Positions 30,761-37,614 of a DNA stretch of 37,614 bases are shown piece after piece. A program made the translations under genes and the position numbers. The DNA is from Cylindrobasidium torrendii FP15055 ss-10 (lineage: Eukaryota > Basidiomycota > Agaricomycetes > Agaricales > Physalacriaceae). A model generated the notes under the pieces. The model worked only from the letters and a program-made list of their open reading frames with translations, had not been told where the DNA came from and did not search any database. The stretch covers positions 1 through 37,614 of the forward strand of contig KN880663.1 of the NCBI GenBank assembly GCA_000934385.1, given 5' to 3'. Each line of letters opens with the position of its first letter. Positions within the stretch are counted from its first letter, which is position 1.

Positions 30761-31641
30761 CTACTTTCCACCATTGAGCCACTTCCCCAGCCCAAGGCTC
30801 GTGTAAATCTTGTCGAGCCCGGTGGCAGCGACGATGCCCTTGAGGAGACTGTTGAGGCCAAGGCCGCTGAGCAGGTTGCCAACCAAGTTCAGCACACCCG
30901 CGAGGAGGAGGCCGACACCGCCAATGATCTGCGTAAGTGGCTCTGTATCCTAGTCAGCCCATGCAATGCCTGGAGCGAAGTGGATTGGTACGCACGACCA
31001 AGGGCGTCAAGAAGGGGACCAAGCTCGCGCTTCGCCTTGGGGAACGACTCGAGCTTGTTCTTTGCCCATTCGATGGTACCACCAACCTCTTCGAGGAGCT
31101 ACAGCAATATGATCAGACAACGCGGGCGGGATGTAGAGTTACTACTACGTACCACCCTGATGGCTTCAGCGAGACGTTGTTCTTCAGGTGTAGCCTTGTG
31201 GTCAGCGACATGGCGCGTCGCCTTGTTAGAGAGGCGCTTGTCAGGGTCGCTGCCGCGAATAGCGCCTTGCGTCTCGTTGAGAATCTTCTCGGCCTGCTCG
31301 AGCAGTGGCTTGACCTGCTTGATGAGCTCGTCTTCGTCGCGCTCATCCTCCTTGCGTGAGAACATAGCCTCGATGTGCTAAGATGCCAAGTCAGCGATGG
31401 GACTCTGACGCATGGTGGGATACTTTACTTGACGAATCATCTTGGTTAGAGGGACGACACGGGAGTTGGCATCCTCGATGAGAGCGGAAAGGCGTTCGGC
31501 GAGCTCCTTGTCCTTCAGCTTTTCCTCCGGCGAACGGTCGTCGCTGCTGCTACTGCTGGTTGTGCTAGATCCAGACTCGGAGGGGTCGACATCGACGGGC
31601 GGGCGGGGCTGCTGGAATTCCTGGGGATCGATCTGGGACAT
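30761..31641 (-). CDS. DUF6987-like protein, 240 aa
   Basis: Exons: 31641-31429, 31377-31153, 31098-30996, 30942-30761. An acidic/Ser-rich N-terminus (residues 10-45) precedes a charged helical region (KLKDKELAERLSALIEDANS, LIKQVKPLLEQAEKILNET, TPEEQRLAEAIRVLLEEVGG). A hydrophobic Gly/Leu-rich C-terminus follows (TQIIGGVGLLLAGVLNLVGN, LKGIVAATGLDKIYTSLGLG). The same C-terminal block ends the giant LEA-domain proteins of filamentous fungi, as I recall; here it stands alone. The Gly/Leu segment could insert in or coat membranes or septal structures (inference). The last splice, using an ACAG acceptor at 30943, was chosen because it restores GQPLTQIIGG. The family name is from memory. Confidence 0.75.
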
Positions 31642-32574
31642 CTTGTCGGGATATGTGGGTTATAAAGTTGTGTGAACTTGTTGAGAGTGTGTCGTAAAGT
31701 TTAGTGCATGTTCACCTACCATTCCTGAGCCTTATAAACTCTCTTCCAGCGGGATTGACATCATGCTCGCTCCAGTATGACTTTTTGGTGATGGTTTTCC
31801 TATGTCATTTGGAACAGTAGATACCAAGAGAACACACGCGAATGGGGTTTCTGGGAATACCAATTATGGTAAACAAGAAAGACATAGGCCCCGTAAGCCA
31901 TGGTGCCATATGCTGCAACTTGGGGCGTATGACAAGGAGTGATGTTTTCCAATATATAGATTCAAGTTAGCCGAAAGTTGTGGCAATCGCTGCCCAATGG
32001 CCACTCGCAGCAGCGATCCGAGCAGCAAACCATCGAGGCACGTAGTTTGTGGTTCCGTCATTACTTTGTGCCTTGGATCCAGCCCTATGTAAATATGACG
32101 AAGCCTTCCGCCAAAAAACACTGCCCGAGGCGTCCTTGTTGTGAGGCACATGTGCATGGGTACACCCGAGGCGTGGGAACTTTTGTTGAGAAGGAACGGC
32201 TTTGATTTGATTGTACCTGATTATCCCGATCGCGTATCTGTTCGAACCCGCAAGCGCTGCAAGTTTGTATTTACAACTGCGATGAATGAGAGCAGATGGC
32301 AGTAGAATATCCAGGAATTTGACCTCGAAACACATTCTTGTCACCCAACAAGAGCGGCGATGGTTCAAGGGTTGCCAGCTTCGACGAGAGTTGCGCCATC
32401 AGCGGTACGACAATATTTACCTTTCACTGTCAGTATTAATCCAGAAGACAAAAATTCGACAGTTATCCTGGCGGTGAGCATAATGCTGAACTGTCTCCAG
32501 CGTCGAAATTTCGAAGTGAAGAGCTTGATCGGCACTCGGCCCGGTGACCTCGGCCTGCTTTATTTCATGCCATC
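31642..32574. other. Divergent promoter region
   Basis: 933 bp between the DUF6987-like gene (minus) and cyclin L (plus). A 133-codon minus-strand frame at 31967-32368 shows no family resemblance and was not annotated. Confidence 0.5.
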
Positions 32575-33449
32575 ATGTACCCTCTCGCGTCCTTGCCTCA
32601 AATCTCGCAGTCACCATCTCCCCTCCCTCTAGAGCTGGAATTGGCGCTACGCTCGCACGGCTGCAAATTAATCCACGAAGCCACAACTCTTTTGCGACTA
32701 CCGCACGTCGCGAGCGCGACTGCACAAATCCTATTCCAACGTTTTTGGGTAGTGTCCTCACTCCATGCATACAGCGTCAGCGACACAGCATTCGGTGCTT
32801 TATACTTGGCAGCAAAATTGGAGGAATGTGCAGTGCGCATACGGGATCTCGTGAACGTTTTCCATGTTCTTTTGCATCGCGACAAACACCGCGGGAAGCA
32901 AAAGGCAGAAGGGACAGAGAGGACTTTACCGAAGGTGGAAGCAATGTCATACTTTGGAAACACATTCTACGAGCTGAAGGACCGTGTTGTGGTCGCGGAA
33001 ATGCACATCCTCAAGCGTCTGGGGTTCAACACGAATGTTGTGCTGCCCTTTGGGTCTTTAATAAACTACCTCCGACTTCTTGGTCATGATACACCAGATG
33101 TTGTACAGAAATCATGGGGTTACTTGAACGACGCGTAAGCATTCTGCGACATATTCGAAATACTCTCTGAGGATTCTACAGGATGCAGACAACCGTCTAC
33201 ACAGTGTATCAGATACCGACAATCGTGAGCGCCGCCATCCTTCTCACAACCCGATTCCTCGGCATAGCGCTGCCAGATGCCTGGTGGGTGCTGTTTGACG
33301 CAGAGTGGGAGGACATCTGGAGCGTATGCGGGCATATAATGCACCTGTATCATGCACAGGAGGCAGCAAGCTGGGACGTACATTTGTTGATGGACAAGAA
33401 GGACGTGAGGAAATGGTCGGAAGAAAACCCTATAGCAGCTGCATCCTGA
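32575..33449 (+). CDS. Cyclin L-type cyclin, 275 aa
   Basis: Regulatory partner of a transcription or splicing CDK (CDK11-type in animals). Exons 32575-33134 and 33182-33449, joined by a 47-nt intron. The N-terminal cyclin box at about residues 15-150 has ELALRSHGCKLIHEA, LLRLPHVASATAQILFQRFW, ALYLAAKLEECAVRIRDLVN and LKDRVVVAEMHILKRLGF. The second box has QKSWGYLNDAMQTTVY, ILLTTRFLGIALPDAWWVLF and LYHAQEAASW. The LRLP--A-AT-Q-LFQRF and IRD-INVFH signatures fit cyclin L rather than cyclin C, K or T. It lacks the RS-rich tail of metazoan cyclin L, as is normal in fungi. An overlapping upstream ATG at 32567 is out of frame. Confidence 0.88.
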
Positions 33450-33673
33450 TACGGTGTACTGCCGATATAAGAGGGCCCAGGTGAATACACTGTTTGCATA
33501 ACTGCGCTGCTGCCTGACGCGGAGTGCCTTGTAATCCAACGTACGTCTTATATCAACGTCGGTCCCGGAAGGTCGACTGATAAAATAAACAGATACCCAA
33601 GTTATACTGATACAATGCTACTGATACAAATGTTCCCAATTTCATGTTGATCTATGTATTCCCCATCCCCCAC

Positions 33674-35159
33674 TTATTTTCTCCCGACCAGCTTCACAGA
33701 TGGCCTCTTCCCCGGCCCCTCGAAGCGCCCTCGCTTCGAAGGCGACGCACCCTCATCAATTTCATCGTCTGCCTTGCGCTTATGGCTGGATGGCGCCGGT
33801 GACGGAGACGCCGTCGTCTGCTGGGACCTCTTTGCACTTTCTTCCCCAAGACGCTTCAAGGCCCGCTCCTCTGCAAGAACCTTGGGAATCCTTGACCTCA
33901 CATCCACGTCGCTTGTCCGACCCCTGGGCCTTCCACTACTCGCCCGAGACACACATTTAGGGCTCCCGTCTGTTGCGCTGCTGCTACTGGTCCCTGCGCC
34001 TGATACAGACGCAAACTCAGAGCTGACCGACCATCGTTGCTTCCTCACGGGTTGCTCTTCTGGCTCCTCCTCTGCCTTGCGCTTCAGGCCAGGGCGCGAA
34101 CACGCCGGACGAGGTGATTCCGGCCTGATATGCTTCGCCTGTGTCCCAAAGATCAGCCTCATGCATCGTAAACATGAGAGGAAAATGACAAACAAAGAGT
34201 GAGTCGAGAAAAACACTTCCTTCGCTATTCTTGGGCGCGAGGCTGGCCCTGGGGCGATGAGGCATCTTACGCCCAAGGTGAGACTCGGAGGTCGATAGCG
34301 GTGGTGTCGCCTGGGAATGGACGTATGGCTTTGGGCTCGACTTTGGCAAGTATCCGGAAATTCTGGCGGCAGGCGTAGCAAACCCATAATTCTCTCTCCC
34401 ATCCAAGTACTCTTGTACGGCTGCTTTCATCCTCGCGACACCAGCGTCTGACTTCTTGCCGCTCTTGGGAGTGTACTTGTCCAGGACTTGACTCGTCTGC
34501 GCACAAAGCACATTGCTGATGGTCCTGCGCTCGCTTATAGATAAACCGTTGTCCGCGGTCATCCAGATATTGTCGGGGCCCATGATGGACTTGAGAAGTG
34601 CGTTGCAGGCGGGAACGTCGAGCTTGAGTTGGCCATCCTGTGTGTCGGAGCCCTGGTTCCCCGCGAGATGTTCTGGCTCGATGTCGGAGATGTGCTTGAT
34701 GGCAATGGACTTATTGCAGGCTTTGTATATGCGTTTGATTTCGTTTCGGGCGTGCCTCTGGTCTGGTGTATATAATATGTCCTCCCTGTTAAGGACTACG
34801 GAAGGACATCCGTGTCAGCACAACGTTGGATAGAGCATCGAGCAAGGAGACGCACCCCGTCGCATATTCTCGCCCACCACCACAATAACGACCTGCGATC
34901 GTAATTCCTCAGGGAGGCCAGCAGTCCAACGCAACGAATCTCCCAGATTCTGAAAACCGGAGTCAGCAAAGCACATTACAGCGTTGTGGCGAGAAGCCAA
35001 ACGTACCCTGAGCTCAGCAGTGAAGCGGTTCTCCTTGTTGTTCATGCTGGAAATGTGATGGATGAGTCTCTTGCTGAGGGACTCTGGGGCGGTCCAAGTG
35101 CATGTAGACCAGAAGCCATCGGGACTGAGTAGAGCACGCGAAAGGAGGAAAAGAGGCAT
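33674..35159 (-). CDS. Uncharacterised protein, paralogue 2 (gene E), 437 aa
   Basis: Second member of the family at 18150-19678. Exons: 35159-35007, 34949-34856, 34795-34194, 34138-33674. The start MPLFLLSRALLSPDGFWSTC is shared with paralogue 1, as are TAEL-N-GDSLRW, the Y-P-Q...KAC--SIAIKHI-DIEPEH block and NIWMTADNGLSISERR. Each intron position and phase matches. The C-terminal third is a different low-complexity tail rich in Ser, Arg, Glu and Pro, with two KRKA repeats and a final KRGRFEGPGKR basic cluster (possible nuclear signals). So the domain of about 280 residues is kept while the tails diverge. No enzymatic motif seen. Same strand as paralogue 1, 15 kb away, so not a simple tandem pair. 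Confidence 0.75.
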
Positions 35160-35986
35160 CGTTCGCGATTCTGTGTTGCTGTTATGTTGGTGGGAGGAAA
35201 GTAAGGAAAATGTGGCAGACAAACAGCCCTCATACTTGTCTTTATGGCCTGTGGCATTATTGTTCGTTTAGAAGTCCTGTTGGTAGTTACCCCGTATTCA
35301 TTGTCTCTAGCGCAAACGGGCCATAAACACTGCCAGTGGTCTAGCGACGTCCAATGGTGAGCAGTCGCCTCGTTTGAACAGTGTACCACACTATGAACAA
35401 AGAGCTTCGTGTGTGTTTCATCCTCCTGACTACAATGGATGCGGCCGACTCGTGAATGATGCGATTCAGAACGACGTGTATGGTAGGCGAGGATAGTTGC
35501 TGTCCCTAGAAGCAGTGGAAGGCAGTGGTCCGAAGCATTTGCCTACCTATCGCTAGAACTTGTTAATCATCCAGAGACCTTCTGCTGTCAACACGATGAT
35601 TTGTGTTCATGACTGGTCTGCCAGCCCAAAGCGTACGGTTCACAATGGTTCCAGAGTATTTGGATCTTTGCCCGCATGAACTCACTAGGCGCCGTGTCGT
35701 GAACAAGCTCGAGCCCCACAACCATCACACCACGCACCCAGCACGCCAGATGGAGAGAGAAAACAAAAATTATATCACACACCGCCCGCAAGTAATAATG
35801 ACAGATTTGACATCAAGGCAAGCCCGCCACAAATGTAAGTAAGCGTAGGGGAGGAGAAAGTGTATGTACGGGAATGGTGGGCAAGGAGAACCGGTCCAGA
35901 AAGAGAAGACTATATCCACTGCAAGTCCTAATCCTACAAAGCGGACAGTCTGACACCGTCAGCATCGTCTAAAATGGGCCGAGCGT
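35160..35986. other. Gene E promoter and YPT1 3' region
   Basis: 827 bp. It contains minus-strand CATAAAG and ATGAGGGCT (35225-35233) resembling the gene D promoter block. No coding frame recognised. Confidence 0.5.
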
Positions 35987-36956
35987 TTAGCAGCAGCCAC
36001 CCGCCTGCTGTGCGGGGAGCGTCTGGCCTGGCGTCACGGTGGATGACTTGGCGCTGCTACCGGGTGCCGGGGCGGCTCCCATCCTGGCGCGTGTAAGCAT
36101 CAATGACGAGGGGAGGGGGGCAGGCGACGCACCTGTCCTTAATCTGCTTGGCCATGGTCAAGAAAGCCTGCTCGACGTTGGTTGCGTTCTTGGCGGAAGT
36201 CTCAAGGAAGGGAATGCCGATAGTCTCAGCGAATTCCTAGAGGTGGCAGGCGTCACGGGGGATGGCTGTGCGAGCAGGCTGCGGGAAGACGAACCTTGGC
36301 CACACCGTACTCGACGACCTTCTTGCTCGTCAAATCGGACTTGTTGCCGACGAGAAGCTTATTGACGCCCTCCGATGCGTAGCGGTCGATCTCTTGGAGC
36401 CATTGCTTTACGTTTGAGAAGGTGTCTGTAGGCGAGGCGCATCAGGCCGCGTTCAAAGTCACACAGGCGGGGAAGCGCACCATTATCAGTCACGTCATAC
36501 ACGACGATGATGCCGTGGGCGCCGCGATAGTATGAGGAGGTGATGGTGCGGAATCGTTCCTGTCCTAGGCGGGGAGATGAGCACCGACGGCGCAGAGACG
36601 GGGGTTTATCGGCATACCTGCTGTGTCCCACTAATGGCAAACGAGTTAGTAAATGGATGAATGAGGTATTGGGAGCACCGTCGCCGGGGTCCCATCACAA
36701 CGACGCACAATCTGCAGCTTCACTGTCTTTCCCTCAAGCTCAATTGTCCTGATCTTGAAGTCGACGCCAATGGTGCTGATATAGCTCTCGGTGTAGGTGT
36801 CGTCTGCGAAACGGAGGAGCAAGCATGACTTTTGGTGATACGCAAAGGAGTCAGAGTCCATCGTCGCCACCGCCGCCGATTAAGACGCACCTTGCCGACG
36901 CCTGAGTCTCCAATAAGCAGAAGCTTGAAAAGGTAGTCGTATTCGCTTGTGTGCAT
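35987..36956 (-). CDS. Ypt1/Rab1 small GTPase, 204 aa
   Basis: Rab GTPase of ER-to-Golgi transport and autophagosome formation, membrane-anchored by C-terminal geranylgeranylation. Exons: 36956-36891, 36828-36709, 36630-36618 (13 nt), 36564-36481, 36425-36295, 36236-36133, 36083-35987. Motifs: P-loop GDSGVGKS (16-23), switch [24 protein letters not shown] (63-69), YDVTDNDTF, GNKSDL, ETSAK and a terminal GGCC double-cysteine prenyl site. The 13-nt third exon encodes exactly WDTAG plus one base. The next intron, after exon 2, is 78 nt with a TACTAAC branch site. The sequence is nearly identical to fungal Ypt1 throughout. Confidence 0.96.
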
Positions 36957-37491
36957 GGTGGACGTTGTGGAAGGGAGATGGCTGCCTGCGGGACGAACAA
37001 CGAGGACGACAAAACGGTGTCAACCAGAAACGCGTGGCATTGGCTGATGCCGAGACCCGGTCCGAACATCCGAGTCCACTGCCCTTGTAAGTTGTCCCCG
37101 CCCCCATAGCGTCCGAGATACCTCCATACGGTCATCCTGTGTTCGAAAAGCAGCGGTGCGAACGAGCGAGCGCTAGGAATTTCCGATTATCCGAGAACGC
37201 AGCGCTGCGCCACAATAGTAATAATCCTGCGAGGGCGGAGGGCACAGCCACGCCACAGCCACGTTGACGTCAGTGATTGATCTCTTTCCGGGGCTCAAGC
37301 CCTGGTTCTATTACCATGATCGGAAATCTATCGCGGTTCCATGTGACTTGAACACGGACGCGTCGCGTCGTTGGATTGCTAACGTCATTAGCCTCTTTTG
37401 TTACATGAGACTTGCCTTCTGGTTGTGGGTCAGCCTTACTTTTCGCTTCTCTTCCTTTCACCCTCTCCCACCCGAAGTTATTGATTCCACT
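36957..37491. other. YPT1 upstream region
   Basis: 535 bp with no supported gene; presumably YPT1 promoter and possibly that of the right-edge frame. Confidence 0.5.
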
Positions 37492-37614
37492 ATGACTTTC
37501 TTACGTCGTTTACGCCATTCTGCCTTGCCTATTCATCTGGCAAAGCGCAATATTGTCATCCGTAATCTTGTTGCGGAGCGTTTACTTCGTCAACACGGCC
37601 GACGTTCGATTGTT
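37492..37614 (+). CDS. Possible 5' end of a gene cut by the window edge
   Basis: An ATG at 37492 opens a frame of 41 codons that is still open at the last base. The start (MTFLRRLRHS...LAKRN) is rich in Arg and hydrophobic residues and lacks acidic residues for about 28 residues, as in mitochondrial presequences. This is weak evidence; with so little sequence, chance cannot be excluded. Confidence 0.2.
   Translation, partial: MTFLRRLRHSALPIHLAKRNIVIRNLVAERLLRQHGRRSIV

Noticed and set aside
31967..32368. 133-codon minus-strand frame upstream of cyclin L
   Set aside because: No motif, no splice partner, composition like non-coding flank.

Overview
The window is nuclear DNA of a basidiomycete fungus, almost certainly a mushroom-forming Agaricomycete. 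The evidence is dense small introns (mostly 45-60 nt, GT..AG, CTRAY-like branch sites), compact intergenic spaces, fungal housekeeping genes (PFS2, PRE6, YPT1, cyclin L, acyl-CoA synthetase, Argonaute) and lineage-restricted families that I know only from mushroom genomes. All gene models were spliced by eye. Each intact multi-exon model keeps frame across every junction and ends in a stop, which is the main internal support.

Layout. 0-12.2 kb: an F-box gene (minus), PFS2 (minus), a Yar1-like ankyrin protein (minus), then three tandem plus-strand F-box paralogues; the first of these is frameshifted by a 29-nt deletion. 12.4-17.7 kb: an allantoate-permease-type MFS transporter (minus), proteasome subunit alpha4 (minus) and, head-to-head with it, a C78-family (UfSP/ZUP1/Mug105-like) cysteine peptidase (plus). 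18.1-24.6 kb: an uncharacterised protein (paralogue 1), a 22-exon Argonaute and a possible 31-aa microprotein, all minus. 24.7-31.7 kb: an unnamed mushroom-expanded protein (plus), a long-chain acyl-CoA synthetase (minus) and a DUF6987-like protein (minus). 32.5-37.6 kb: cyclin L (plus), the second copy of the uncharacterised family (minus), YPT1/Rab1 (minus) and a possible gene start running off the right edge.

The genes do not form one pathway. Housekeeping genes are interleaved with expanding families: four F-box genes and a two-member unknown family. The most striking feature is exon structure. Five internal exons of 3, 6, 7, 8 and 10 nt are needed to join conserved protein sequence in three genes. 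In Argonaute, the 8-nt exon holds the codon for the fourth catalytic residue of the slicer site. No tRNA, rRNA, CRISPR array or intact transposon was seen.
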